Shown in pieces: positions 25,133 to 33,993 of a DNA stretch of 64,000 nucleotides. Position 1 is the stretch's first letter. The number at the start of each line of letters is the position of its first letter. Source of the DNA: Mediterranea sp. An20 (GTDB taxonomy: Bacteria; Bacteroidota; Bacteroidia; Bacteroidales; Bacteroidaceae); assembly GCF_002160055.1 (NCBI RefSeq), contig NZ_NFJV01000001.1, positions 186,001-250,000 of the forward strand, written 5' to 3'. The position numbers and the translations under genes were made by a program. The notes beneath the pieces are model-generated. The model had not been told where the DNA came from. It made no database searches and saw only the letters and a list, made by a program, of their open reading frames with translations.

Positions 25133-26827
25133 TTACTGCACGATGCTCATAAAGTCTGCGTTAGTGAAATACTTGGCAAACTCCAGGTCGACGGCAGCTT
25201 TCTTGGCCAGCGACGGGTTGGCAGACACAGCTTTCTTCAGGCTGGCGGTAACTGCCGACGGATTGTTGGTGCGTGCGGCGAGCACGGCCTTCAGATAATC
25301 CGTATAAGCATCGGGTGTCTGGATGCCGTCCAGCGTCGTGCGTGCCTTGTTGTAGTTCTTGGCAAGGATTTGTGCCAGAGCGGCGCTGTTGGTCTTCGTT
25401 TCGCCGAAAGAAGCTACAGCCTGGTCGTACTTGCCTTGAGCGATGTAAAGGTTACCCATGGCCTCGTTCAGTCCTTCGGCACCGGCAGCCTTACCCAGGT
25501 AAGTCTCAGCAGCAGCCACATCGCCTTTCTTCAAAGAAATAAGACCCAGGTTCATGTTGGCTTCGGGCGATTCCTTGTGTTGCAGCGATTGCTTGTAGTA
25601 AGACTCTGCTTTGTCCATGTTGCCTTGCTGGTAGTAAATCTTACCGATATTGTTGTAGGCGCGGCAATCTTCGGGATAAAGCTTGACAGCCGACTGGTAG
25701 ATGTTCATTTTCTCATTCTGGTCATTGGTCAGCGTGGCGGCATAGAGCAACTCTTCCAGGTTCAGTTCGGAAGCGTTTTCTTTGGCCAGCTTGCTGATTT
25801 CCTCGTCAGACTTGCCAATGATTTCATAGTTCAGCGTCAGGCGTGAACGACGCAGTTGCGGCAGGATCTCGTCGGCCAGCGTCTTGTAGACAGCGGAGAT
25901 GTTCTTGATTTCCTGCTCACGCTGTTCGGGGTCGCTATACATGGAGAGGACGCGCAAGATGAGTTCCTTGTCTTGAATATCCGACTTGGAGACAAGTTCC
26001 TGGAATCCTTCCCAGTCTTCAGCCGTATATTGTGCATCGACGGGGGCAGTGATGTCGGCTTTCTTCAGCTCTCTGCCCAGCGCCTTTTCGGTATTGTCGC
26101 GGCGCTTCTCGGCCAGACCGGTGTTCAAATCCAGTCCACCATCAGGCGAAGCATAAGCAGAGATTTCGATGTCGGTAATCTTCTTGTTCGCCGATTCGTT
26201 GATATCCTTGGCTTCTGCCGTGAAGTTCTTGGCGTTCTTCAGTTCGCTGGCGCGGATGTTGGCCTGCTGGATGAGGAACATGATATTGGCATCGCGTTTT
26301 TCCTTGATGACGCGCTGGAAGGCATCGTTACCCGTAGCAGGTGTAGCGCTTTCAAGCGTCTGTTCCACCATCTCGGAAGTCGAGATAACGCCGTCGGCCA
26401 CTTTCACGGCGGGGATTTCCACCGTCTTCTTGCCTACCGTAGCCTTAAACTCCAGATAGAGTTCGGACTTGGCCATTTCGGGCACATAATCAAACGAAGT
26501 GCGCAATGTGTAGTTACCGCCCATCTTGTAAGAGATGGTCTGGTCGTTGCCCTGCACTTTCTCTCCCTGGAAAGTGGTTGCTTCGCCACGTGCCTCGCCG
26601 CCGTCCCAACGCAGCACGGGAGTAACTTCCACGATGGCTTTCTTGTTGAAGTACTTTTCGGGGAACTTACCGTTGATGGTGGCAGGCACTTTACCGGCAT
26701 CGGCTTCAAGCACCTGAGGCGTCACGGTGAAGTAGTCGGATGACAGTTCACCCATTTTGCTGCTGCAGGCACTCAGCACTGCAAGCATCAAGGCCCCTAA
26801 AAAGGGCACACATAATTTCATTCTCAT
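25133..26827 (-). CDS. Lipoprotein with OmpA-like segment and TPR repeats
   Basis: A 564-residue predicted lipoprotein (lipobox LSAC at about 18-21). Residues about 25-160 are a beta-rich domain. Around 200-260 is an OmpA-like core: ITDIEISAYASPDGG then LNTGLAEKRRDNTEKAL, the position that in OmpA contacts peptidoglycan. From about 350 to the end are TPR units (CRAYNNIGKIYYQQGNMDKAESYYKQSL in two parts; ANMNLGLISLKKGDVAAAETYLGKA). It may tie the outer membrane to the cell wall and recruit partners. Two ATGs, at 26827 and 26821, are possible. A -7 box TATATTTG on the minus strand is at 26911-26904. Confidence 0.85.
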   Translation of the reverse strand: MRMKLCVPFLGALMLAVLSACSSKMGELSSDYFTVTPQVLEADAGKVPATINGKFPEKYFNKKAIVEVTPVLRWDGGEARGEATTFQGEKVQGNDQTISYKMGGNYTLRTSFDYVPEMAKSELYLEFKATVGKKTVEIPAVKVADGVISTSEMVEQTLESATPATGNDAFQRVIKEKRDANIMFLIQQANIRASELKNAKNFTAEAKDINESANKKITDIEISAYASPDGGLDLNTGLAEKRRDNTEKALGRELKKADITAPVDAQYTAEDWEGFQELVSKSDIQDKELILRVLSMYSDPEQREQEIKNISAVYKTLADEILPQLRRSRLTLNYEIIGKSDEEISKLAKENASELNLEELLYAATLTNDQNEKMNIYQSAVKLYPEDCRAYNNIGKIYYQQGNMDKAESYYKQSLQHKESPEANMNLGLISLKKGDVAAAETYLGKAAGAEGLNEAMGNLYIAQGKYDQAVASFGETKTNSAALAQILAKNYNKARTTLDGIQTPDAYTDYLKAVLAARTNNPSAVTASLKKAVSANPSLAKKAAVDLEFAKYFTNADFMSIVQ

Positions 26828-27424
26828 TGCTGTTACAGTTTTTAAAGGTTATTATTATTTACGGTTGTTCGTTTGTTTCCATATTCTTTCAATATGCCTC
26901 TTACAAATATACCGACTTGAAGGACAGTTGTTCGAAGAAAGGTCTATCTTTTATTGAAATTTAACACACGTATATCACCCGCCACATTGACAGCAAACGA
27001 CCGACAGGGAAAAGGCATTTCGCCAAAAACATACAGACCATTGATTTACAAGCTGATATATGTCATATTCAGGCATCAGGCAGAGCGGATTCGCCTGCCC
27101 TGCCCTACGGGGTGCCGATTCTTACCGGAGAAGTGTCGAATATGACAAACCGTCCTGCCTTTTTGACAAATAATTTCGACATCCGGGAGCTGAGTTCCAA
27201 CCTGCCGTGACAGCGCAGACAACCGGGAAGGCAAGGCTTGCCACGACCTGCCCTCCCGTTACAAGGCAACTTCCTAAGCAGAAGAAGCCGATTTCCCAGG
27301 TATAAGCAGCGGCTTCCCAAGCGATAAGCAGCAGGTCTGTTATATATAAGAAGCAACCTTCTGTCTATCAGTACGTTTTAAAGAAGTATAGCGACCGATG
27401 CGCGTCCTGCGGGCAGGACGCGTA
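26828..27424. other. Intergenic region with array E and hairpin after xerD
   Basis: The 597 bases hold the lipoprotein promoter, an AT-rich stretch with no convincing gene, the 22-bp repeats at 27265-27374 and, at 27401-27422, a perfect 10-bp inverted repeat (CGCGTCCTGC / GCAGGACGCG) immediately after the xerD stop, which may be its 3' hairpin. Confidence 0.65.
27265..27374. repeat. 22-bp repeat array E
   Basis: Five contiguous units start at 27265, 27287, 27309, 27331 and 27353. The third, ending CCCAAGCGATAAGCA, is close to consensus. Four of the five begin GC and end in AAGAA or AAGCA. Confidence 0.75.
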
Positions 27425-28360
27425 TCAGTGGTTTTCGGCATAGCGGATGTTACGCGGGTGATGGGTGATGATTTCCTCGCGCAGCATCTGGCGGTCGATA
27501 TGCGTATAGATTTCGGTAGTGGTAATAGATTCATGCCCCAGCATGGCTTGGATGGCCCGCAGGTTGGCTCCACCTTCCAGCAGGTGAGTGGCAAAGGAAT
27601 GCCGGAAGGTATGGGGGCTGATGTTCTTGGTGATGCCTGCCCGGTCGGCAAGTTCCTTGACAAGGTGAAACACCATGATGCGCGAGATGCGGTTGCCCCA
27701 GCGCGCCAGGAACACGTAGTCTTCGTTGCCCGGTTTGATGCGTCCGTGGCAACGGTCGGTGAGCCAGTAGTTGATTTCCCGGATGGCACGGGACGAGATG
27801 GGCACTAAGCGCTGCTTGCTTCCCTTGCCCTCCACGCGGATGAAGCCTTCGCCGAAGTAAAGGTCGCTGAGGCGCAACCCGCACAGTTCGCTCACACGCA
27901 GCCCGCAGCTGTAGAGTGTTTCGATGATGGCCCGGTTGCGCTGCCCTTCGGGTTTGTCCATGTCGACGGCAGCGATGATGCGGTCGATTTCTTCCACCGT
28001 CAGCACGTCGGGCAGGTGCAGCCCTATCTTGGGGCCTTCGAGCAGCTCTGCCGGGTCGGCCTCCAGATAGTCTGCCATCACCAGGAAGCGGAAGAACGAC
28101 TTGACGCCCGAAAGGATGCGTGCCTGCGAACGCGGATGGATGCCGATGTCGTGCAGACCTGCGCTGAAGGCCTGCAGGTCGTTGAGGGTCACATCCAGAA
28201 AGTTTTTTTCCTCCGAACGCAAGAAGTCCAGCAGTTTCTGCAAATCCTGCTGGTAGGCCTCGACCGTATTGGCCGAGAGCGACTTTTCCAGCTTGAGCCA
28301 TTGGACGTATTCCTTGATAATCAACGCTTGTTTATCCTTATTTGACGTTTTCTTTTCCAT
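27425..28360 (-). CDS. xerD: Site-specific tyrosine recombinase XerD
   Basis: A 311-residue protein when started at the ATG at 28360 (MEKKTSNKDKQ); an upstream ATG at 28471 lies before the likely transcription start and is rejected. Residues 1-110 are the SAM-like core-binding domain. The catalytic set is complete: R155 in SCGLRVSEL, K179, H250 and R253 in HTFRHSFATHLL, H276 in MLGH, and Y285 in TTEIYTHI. It resolves chromosome dimers at dif with XerC. Its size, chromosomal setting and absence of flanking inverted promoters argue against a phase-variation invertase. The promoter region overlaps aroQ. Confidence 0.93.
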   Translation of the reverse strand: MEKKTSNKDKQALIIKEYVQWLKLEKSLSANTVEAYQQDLQKLLDFLRSEEKNFLDVTLNDLQAFSAGLHDIGIHPRSQARILSGVKSFFRFLVMADYLEADPAELLEGPKIGLHLPDVLTVEEIDRIIAAVDMDKPEGQRNRAIIETLYSCGLRVSELCGLRLSDLYFGEGFIRVEGKGSKQRLVPISSRAIREINYWLTDRCHGRIKPGNEDYVFLARWGNRISRIMVFHLVKELADRAGITKNISPHTFRHSFATHLLEGGANLRAIQAMLGHESITTTEIYTHIDRQMLREEIITHHPRNIRYAENH

Positions 28361-28377
28361 ATTCCTATCTTTTTGCG

Positions 28378-28385
28378 TATCTTTG
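28378..28385 (+). promoter_or_regulatory. -7 box of aroQ
   Basis: TATCTTTG, a perfect match, 101 nt before the aroQ ATG. Only a weak TTTC is found 20 nt upstream. Transcription from here runs across the xerD promoter region. Confidence 0.5.
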
Positions 28386-28468
28386 CACGGCAAAGAGCAG
28401 GGCAGGCGAATGCCGCGAATACCTATTCCCGCCTGGCTGTCCGCATCTTGCCTCATGCAAAGATAGTG

Positions 28469-28501
28469 CAAATATACAGGATAATATGAAGAAAATACAA
28501 A
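28469..28501 (-). promoter_or_regulatory. xerD promoter, inside the start of aroQ
   Basis: On the minus strand TTTG (28501-28498), 21 nt, then TATATTTG (28476-28469). The -33 box lies within the first codons of aroQ. A second -7 match, TATCTTTG, is at 28465-28458. Confidence 0.6.
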
Positions 28502-28905
28502 TCATTAACGGTCCCAACCTGAACCTTCTGGGCCGCCGCGAACCGGGTGTTTACGGCTCGGAGTCTTTCGACGGTTTCTTGGCCGTCCTGCGCGAGACCT
28601 ATAAGGAACGGGCGCAGATAGACTTCTTCCAGTCCAACATCGAGGGCGAACTTATCAACCGGATTCACGAAGTGGGCTTTGACTACGATGGCATCATCCT
28701 CAACGCCGGCGCTTACACCCATACGTCCATCGCCCTGCAAGATGCCATCCGCGCCGTGCCCGCTCCCGTGGTCGAGGTACATATCAGCAACGTACATGCC
28801 CGGGAAGCTTTCCGCCACGTATCAATGATAGCCGGTGCCTGCCGGGGGGTGGTCTGCGGTTTCGGACTGGACTCGTACCGCCTTGCGCTCGAAGGGTTGC
28901 TGTAA
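28486..28905 (+). CDS. aroQ: 3-dehydroquinate dehydratase, type II
   Basis: A 139-residue enzyme started at the ATG at 28486 (MKKIQIINGPNLNLLG), the invariant N-terminus; the frame runs open further upstream across the promoter. It converts 3-dehydroquinate to 3-dehydroshikimate in the shikimate pathway, as a dodecamer. Motifs include the flexible-loop region GRREPGVYG with the active-site Tyr, FFQSNIEGELINRIHE, IILNAGAYTHTSIALQDA and VEVHISN, with a C-terminal GFGLDSYRLAL. It is divergent from xerD with overlapping 5' regions. It stands alone; the other aromatic-pathway genes are elsewhere. Confidence 0.95.
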   Translation: MKKIQIINGPNLNLLGRREPGVYGSESFDGFLAVLRETYKERAQIDFFQSNIEGELINRIHEVGFDYDGIILNAGAYTHTSIALQDAIRAVPAPVVEVHISNVHAREAFRHVSMIAGACRGVVCGFGLDSYRLALEGLL

Positions 28906-28966
28906 AGATGAAATGCTCCGACATCCTGTATGTCCGTGCCTGATTAATCCCAAATAACCTATAACT

Positions 28967-29743
28967 ATGTATGCTGTAACAAAACGAAAAACTATTTTTC
29001 CCGCATTGGCAGGACTGCTGTTGCTGTTTGCCACCCTCCTTCCACCCACTGCCGCCGCACAGGGCCGCACCTTGGATGCCGAAGACGTAGAGGGATGGTA
29101 TGGCGGCGTGCTGGGAGGATTTCCCTTCGGGTTCAGCAACACCTCCACCAGTTTCGGCGCCGACCAGACCCGCTTCGGCTGGACGGCTGTGCTTTATGGG
29201 GGATACCGCTTCAACCCCGTGCTTTCACTCGAAGCACAGGCCATGTGGGGCAAGGTACACATGACGGCCCTCGATGACTACCGCGGGCTCTGGCTGGGCG
29301 ACGACGGCCGTCCTTACGAAGCCCCCCAATCCGGCATGGACGGATGGGCTTATGACCACCTGCAAAGCGATGCCGCCCTGCAACGCTATGGTTTGCAGCT
29401 CAACGTCAATGTACTGGGATTCTTCCCGCGCACACGCTATAGCCGCTGGTCGCTTGAGTTGTCTCCCCTGCTGGCAGCTGTGGGAGCACGCACCCACTAC
29501 CGCGACCGCGAAGGAGGCGAAACGCTGAAAACTTTCGGCCGACGATGGCATCTGGGGGCGGGAGGCAACCTGCAGGTTAACTACCGCATAGGACGCCGCT
29601 TCATCGTGGGTATTTATACCAATGCCGTTTGCCTCACCGGAAAGAAGATGGACGAGATGCCCCACTTGTCCGACCGAGCCAACATAGTGTGGGACACGGG
29701 TCTGAACCTTGGCTGGTTCTTCGGCAAAGGCAAGCATAAATGA
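28967..29743 (+). CDS. Predicted outer-membrane beta-barrel protein, function unknown
   Basis: A 258-residue protein with a signal peptide (about 1-32, ending AAAQG). The mature part has alternating aromatic beta-strand patterns (WYGGVLGGFPFGF, WTAVLYGGYRFNPVLSLEAQAMWG in two parts, NLQVNYRIGRRFIVGIYTNAV) and ends GLNLGWFFGK, as in small porin-like or OmpW-like barrels. I recognise no specific family. It lies 61 nt after aroQ and 36 nt before pyruvate kinase, so the three may share transcripts, although no functional link is evident. Confidence 0.7.
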   Translation: MYAVTKRKTIFPALAGLLLLFATLLPPTAAAQGRTLDAEDVEGWYGGVLGGFPFGFSNTSTSFGADQTRFGWTAVLYGGYRFNPVLSLEAQAMWGKVHMTALDDYRGLWLGDDGRPYEAPQSGMDGWAYDHLQSDAALQRYGLQLNVNVLGFFPRTRYSRWSLELSPLLAAVGARTHYRDREGGETLKTFGRRWHLGAGGNLQVNYRIGRRFIVGIYTNAVCLTGKKMDEMPHLSDRANIVWDTGLNLGWFFGKGKHK

Positions 29744-29779
29744 GACAGGATAATATTAATATAATAAGGTAAAAAGACT

Positions 29780-31237
29780 ATGTTATTGAAACAAACCAAG
29801 ATTGTAGCTACCATCTCCGACAAGCGCTGTGAGGTGGATTTCATACGCCAACTGTTTGAAGCGGGCATGAATGTCGTCCGCCTCAACACCGCACACCTGG
29901 ATTTCGACGGACTGGACAAGCTCATCGGCAACGTGCGTGCTGTGTCCAACCGCATTGCCATCCTCATGGATACCAAAGGCCCCGAGGTGCGCACTACCCT
30001 GCTGGCAGAACCCATCGACTTCCATACGGGCGACCGTGTGCGGCTGACGGGAGACCCCAACCGCGAAACAACCCGCGATTGCATCGCCGTAAGCTATCCC
30101 GACTTCGTGCGTGACGTCCATACGGGAGGACGCATCCTGATTGATGACGGCGACCTGGAATTGCTCGTTGTGGAGAAGACAGCCGACGCCCTCGTCTGTG
30201 AAGTACAGAACGAAGCCACCTTGGGTAGCCGCAAAAGTGTCAACGTGCCCGGCGTGCGCATCAACCTGCCGTCGCTCACCGAACGCGACCGGCGCAACAT
30301 CGACTATGCCATCCGCAAGGACATTGATTTCATAGCCCACTCTTTCGTGCGCAACAAGCAGGACGTGCTCGACATCCGCGAGATTCTCGACGCTCAGAAC
30401 AGCGACATCAAAATCATCGCCAAAATTGAAAACCAGGAAGGAGTGGACAATATCGACGAAATCCTCGAGGTAGCAGACGGCGTGATGATTGCACGCGGCG
30501 ACTTGGGCATTGAGGTGCCACAAGAACGCATCCCCGGCATACAGCGCATACTGATACGCAAATGTATCCTGGCCAAGAAGCCTGTCATCGTAGCCACACA
30601 GATGCTGCACACGATGATTAGCAACCCGCGCCCCACCCGTGCCGAGGTGACAGACATCGCCAACGCCATCTACTACCGCACCGATGCCCTCATGCTCAGC
30701 GGCGAGACGGCTTATGGCAAATATCCCGTGGAGGCTGTAAAAACCATGACCAAGATTGCCGCACAGGCCGAGAAAGACAAACTGCCCGATAACGACATAC
30801 ACATCCCCTTGGACGAAAACAGCAACGACGTTACTGCGTTCCTGGCCAAACAAGCCGTCAAAGCTACTACCAAACTGAAGATACGCGCCATCATCACCGA
30901 CAGCTACAGCGGACGCACGGCCCGCAACCTGGCTGCCTTCCGCGGCAAGTACCCCGTGCTGGCTATCTGCTACAAGGAGAAAACCATGCGGCACTTGGCT
31001 TTGTCCTACGGCGTCGAGGCTATCTACATGCCCGAACTGGCCAACGGACAGGAGTATTACTTCGCTGCCCTGCGACGCCTGCTGAACGACGGCAAACTGC
31101 AACCTACGGACATGGTTGGCTACCTGAGCAGCGGAAAGGCCGGCACACAGACTTCTTTCCTCGAAATCAACGTGGTGGAAGATGTGCTGAAGAATGCCGA
31201 CGAATGTGTGCTGCCCAATAGCAACCGATACCTCTAA
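29780..31237 (+). CDS. pyk: Pyruvate kinase
   Basis: A 485-residue enzyme converting phosphoenolpyruvate and ADP to pyruvate and ATP. The start MLLKQTKIVATISDKRCE, the NVVRLNTAH substrate segment, the DTKGPEVRT loop, the signature IIAKIENQEGVDNIDEI (with the catalytic Lys), MIARGDLGIEVP, TRAEVTDIANAI and LSGETAYGKYPVEAV are all in place, followed by the C-terminal allosteric domain (about 360-485). In Bacteroides it is the final glycolytic step feeding fermentation. No sign of fusion or truncation. Confidence 0.96.
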   Translation: MLLKQTKIVATISDKRCEVDFIRQLFEAGMNVVRLNTAHLDFDGLDKLIGNVRAVSNRIAILMDTKGPEVRTTLLAEPIDFHTGDRVRLTGDPNRETTRDCIAVSYPDFVRDVHTGGRILIDDGDLELLVVEKTADALVCEVQNEATLGSRKSVNVPGVRINLPSLTERDRRNIDYAIRKDIDFIAHSFVRNKQDVLDIREILDAQNSDIKIIAKIENQEGVDNIDEILEVADGVMIARGDLGIEVPQERIPGIQRILIRKCILAKKPVIVATQMLHTMISNPRPTRAEVTDIANAIYYRTDALMLSGETAYGKYPVEAVKTMTKIAAQAEKDKLPDNDIHIPLDENSNDVTAFLAKQAVKATTKLKIRAIITDSYSGRTARNLAAFRGKYPVLAICYKEKTMRHLALSYGVEAIYMPELANGQEYYFAALRRLLNDGKLQPTDMVGYLSSGKAGTQTSFLEINVVEDVLKNADECVLPNSNRYL

Positions 31238-31244
31238 ATAAAGA

Positions 31245-31316
31245 AAGAATGAAGAACGGCCGCCGTGAAGCGAAATGAAAGGTTCGATTCCGCTTATCCG
31301 GCAGTTCTTCATTCTT
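31245..31316. repeat. Inverted repeat downstream of pyk
   Basis: AAGAATGAAGAAC (31245-31257) and GTTCTTCATTCTT (31304-31316) are perfect 13-bp arms 46 nt apart, beginning 7 nt after the pyk stop. A second imperfect pair (GAACGGCCGC and GCGGCCATTC) interleaves with it up to about 31365. A T-rich stretch follows, so it could terminate pyk. Confidence 0.55.
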
Positions 31317-31380
31317 CAACGCTCATTATTAATTCTTCACTCTGCCGCGCAGCGGCCATTCTTCCTTCTTCCCTAAAACG

Positions 31381-32013
31381 ATGCTTACCGACGACTACAT
31401 TCTTTCGCACATCGACCCGGAGCCGCCTTACCTGCACGCTCTCTACCGCGATACACACCTCAAGCTGCTCTATCCGCGTATGGCTTCCGGTCACTTGCAG
31501 GGCCGCCTGCTCAAGATGCTGGTGCAGATGATCCGCCCGCAACGGGTATTGGAAATAGGTACTTACAGCGGTTATTCCGCCCTCTGCATGGCCGAGGGAT
31601 TGCCCGAAGGAGGCCGCATCCTGACTTACGAGATAAATGACGAGCAGGAAGAATTTACCCGGCCGTGGTTCGACAATTCGCCATACGCTGCCTGCATTGA
31701 CTTCCGCATCGGTGACGCATTGAATGAGGTGCCCCGTTTGCAGCAGACTTTCGACTTAGTATATATCGACGCAGACAAGCGCAAGTATGTGGAATATTAC
31801 GAAATTTCCCTCCAGTGGCTGCGTCCCGGTGGCTACATCATTGCCGACAATACCCTATGGGACGGTCACGTGCTGGAGGAGCATCCCCGCCCGTCCGACT
31901 TACAAACCATCGGCATCCGGCATTTCAACGACCTCGTGGCACAGGACCAGCGGGTGGAGAAAGTCATCCTTCCCCTACGCGACGGACTGACATTAATCAG
32001 GAAAAAAGACTGA
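31381..32013 (+). CDS. SAM-dependent O-methyltransferase (catechol-type family)
   Basis: A 210-residue cytosolic methyltransferase. The SAM-binding glycine loop is VLEIGTYSGYSALCMAEGL (about 56-74), followed by the acidic strand ILTYEIND, the metal-binding DLVYIDADKRKYVEYYE and IIADNTLWDGHVLEEH, all characteristic of the divalent-metal-dependent caffeoyl-CoA/catechol O-methyltransferase group. The acceptor is unknown. Upstream is the pyk inverted repeat; downstream it converges with the permease gene. Confidence 0.9.
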   Translation: MLTDDYILSHIDPEPPYLHALYRDTHLKLLYPRMASGHLQGRLLKMLVQMIRPQRVLEIGTYSGYSALCMAEGLPEGGRILTYEINDEQEEFTRPWFDNSPYAACIDFRIGDALNEVPRLQQTFDLVYIDADKRKYVEYYEISLQWLRPGGYIIADNTLWDGHVLEEHPRPSDLQTIGIRHFNDLVAQDQRVEKVILPLRDGLTLIRKKD

Positions 32014-32104
32014 AACCTACCCTGCAGCTTCCGGGAACGGTCGGCAGAAGACTACCTGAAGCAAGACACGGAACTGTTCTTCCACCTACACAAGAGGATT
32101 GCGC

Positions 32105-33328
32105 TTACAGCAGTTTCCTGCTCAAGTATCTGACGGGCCACCACACCGAAAGCCAGCTTACCGCCACCACCGTGACGAACACCAGCAAGACATCGGCCGG
32201 GTGTATGCTCACGGGATAGGCATCCGTCACGAACTCGCCCGAACTGCCCAAGCTAAGAAAACCGAACTGTTGTTGTGCCCAACACAGCAGCAGCCCTCCT
32301 GCAATGCCTGCCAGCGCCCCGAACACGGCAATCAGTCCCCCTTCATACAGGAATATACGGCGAACAAGCCTTTCGTCTGCCCCAAGGTTGCGCAGCGTCT
32401 GAACATTGTCGCGCTTTTCCAGGATAAGCATCGAGAGCGAACCTACCAGGTTGAAGCAAGCAACCACCAGGATAAAAGTAAGGAAGAGATAGGAAATGAG
32501 CTTTTCTATTTCCATGATGCGGAACACGTCGGCTTGCTGCTCATAGCGGTTCTCGACACGGAAACGCGGACCAATGAGACCGGCAATGCGACGCTGCACG
32601 GAGCGGACATCGGCTCCGGGCACTAAACGCAGTTCGATGGCAGAGACCTGTCCCTCCTGCCCGAAAAGCCGCCGGGCAAAATCGAGCGAGGTAAGCAGAT
32701 AGTGTGCGTCGTATTTCTGTTGATTGACAATGAAGATAAGCCCGCTGCTGTGCAGGTATCCCTTGCGCAGCCCCAGCGCCGGGTTTGCCGGGTTGATGCG
32801 CATGCCTTGCCGAGGAACATATACTTCCAGCGGCTGTATGAAGCCGATGCCGCAACCTAAAGAAGACATCAGTTCTACACCAGGCACCACATAGTCGGCC
32901 ACAGAATCCTGCAAGATAAACTCACCGGCTCCAAACAACAGACTGTCGATGGATGCCAACTGTTCGTAGCAACCGTCCACCCCTTTGACCACGGCCACAG
33001 TTTGCCGGTCTTTGTACTTCACCAGCGCATTGTCTTCCAGCGTTTCGCTCCATACATCCACTTCGGGCAGGCGGCGTACAGCTTGAAGGCAGGAGTCGGA
33101 CGGGCAGAATGTCTTTCCTTCGCGCACAGTAATCTTCAGTTCGGGATCAAAAGCCGTAAAGAAGCCTGCCACCATTTCCTGAAAGCCATTGAACACAGAC
33201 AGCGTACACACCAAAGCCAGCGTAGCCAACGCCACCCCGCAGGCAGACAGGGCGGAAATGACGTTGACCGCGCGGTGTTTCTTCGGAGCGAAGAGATAGC
33301 GGCGGGCGATATAGAAAGAGAGAGGCAC
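32105..33328 (-). CDS. LolC/FtsX-like ABC transporter permease
   Basis: A 407-residue inner-membrane protein with the LolC/E layout: one helix near the N-terminus (MPLSFYIARRYLFAPKKHRAVNVIS in two parts, then VALATLALVCTLSVFNG), a periplasmic MacB-like domain (about 50-255) and three C-terminal helices (LFLTFILVVACFNLVGSLSMLILEKR in parts, VFGALAGIAGGLLLCWAQQ, VLLVFVTVVAVSWLSVWWP). Such proteins extract lipoproteins from the inner membrane together with an ATPase, which is not adjacent. It begins 24 nt after rbfA and is probably cotranscribed with it. Confidence 0.88.
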   Translation of the reverse strand: MPLSFYIARRYLFAPKKHRAVNVISALSACGVALATLALVCTLSVFNGFQEMVAGFFTAFDPELKITVREGKTFCPSDSCLQAVRRLPEVDVWSETLEDNALVKYKDRQTVAVVKGVDGCYEQLASIDSLLFGAGEFILQDSVADYVVPGVELMSSLGCGIGFIQPLEVYVPRQGMRINPANPALGLRKGYLHSSGLIFIVNQQKYDAHYLLTSLDFARRLFGQEGQVSAIELRLVPGADVRSVQRRIAGLIGPRFRVENRYEQQADVFRIMEIEKLISYLFLTFILVVACFNLVGSLSMLILEKRDNVQTLRNLGADERLVRRIFLYEGGLIAVFGALAGIAGGLLLCWAQQQFGFLSLGSSGEFVTDAYPVSIHPADVLLVFVTVVAVSWLSVWWPVRYLSRKLL

Positions 33329-33352
33329 GGGAGTGGATTCGTAATTCTTCTA

Positions 33353-33700
33353 TCACTCTTCGCTGCTTTTCTTCAGCAGTTCGTCGATGTGCTCCACATA
33401 ATCCAGCGAATCATCGATGAAGAACTTCAGTTCGGGGATGATACGCAACTGGTGGCGCACACGGGTTCCCAGTTCATAGCGCACAGAGCGTGCATTGGCA
33501 CTGATGTTCTTCAGCAGGTCATCGGCCTTGTCCGAGGGGAAGATGCTGAGGTAAACTCGTGCGATGCTCAGGTCGGGGCTGATGCGCACGGCACTTACCG
33601 ACACCAGCACCCCGTGCATGGCCTGTGTCTGCTTCTGGAAGATGTCACTCAACTCCTTTTGCAGGAGACGGGCTATTCTGTTTTGCCGGGTTGTTTCCAT
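33353..33700 (-). CDS. rbfA: Ribosome-binding factor A
   Basis: A 115-residue protein when started at the ATG at 33700 (METTRQNRIARLLQKELSDIFQ in two parts); the upstream extension to 33754 would include the promoter. It has the KH-like RbfA fold: VSVSAVRISPDLSIARVYLSIFP (pieces VSVSAVRISPDLS and ARVYLSIFP), RSVRYELGTRVRHQLRIIPELKFFIDDSLDYVEHIDELL (pieces RYELGTRV, IPELKFFIDDSLDYVEHI). It binds the 30S subunit and helps mature 16S rRNA, notably in the cold. Its promoter on the minus strand is CTTG (33760-33757), 20 nt, TATCTTTG (33736-33729). The permease gene follows in the same unit. Confidence 0.93.
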   Translation of the reverse strand: METTRQNRIARLLQKELSDIFQKQTQAMHGVLVSVSAVRISPDLSIARVYLSIFPSDKADDLLKNISANARSVRYELGTRVRHQLRIIPELKFFIDDSLDYVEHIDELLKKSSEE

Positions 33701-33728
33701 AAATTCCTCTGTTAATTGGTTCGTCGGG

Positions 33729-33760
33729 CAAAGATACGAATATATGAGGAACAAAACAAG
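33729..33760 (-). promoter_or_regulatory. rbfA promoter
   Basis: Minus strand CTTG (33760-33757), 20-nt spacer, TATCTTTG (33736-33729), 29 nt upstream of the rbfA ATG. Confidence 0.7.
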
Positions 33761-33881
33761 CAGTGCCCCGCTGCTTTTAGCCTTTCAGTGGTTTGAGGTG
33801 ACAGAACAGCAGCCTGCCCTGGCTGTCGCGCACGACTTCAAGGGCGAGCCGTCGCCAACAGTCATTCTCCCTCTATAGGAA

Positions 33882-33993
33882 GCAAAAACTTCATCGCGCT
33901 ATGAAGCAAACTCCGAAGCGCCCGGAAGCCGACTGCAACGGTACAGGAAGCAGCCTCCGAAGCGCTATGCAGCCATTGAAAACGGTAGTGCCT
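33882..33993. repeat. 22-bp repeat array F
   Basis: Units start at 33906, 33928, 33950 and 33972, with a 24-nt first unit at 33882. Each begins GC and most end GGAA. Compared with other arrays the CTTCC core reads CTCCG in several units. Confidence 0.65.

Noticed and set aside
27425..28360. XerD as a phase-variation invertase
   Set aside because: Length, complete Xer motifs and lack of nearby invertible promoters point to the housekeeping recombinase.
29783..31312. 509-codon open frame antisense to pyruvate kinase
   Set aside because: It is a shadow of a high-GC, strongly biased sense gene; it has no recognisable domains, and the sense protein is unambiguous.
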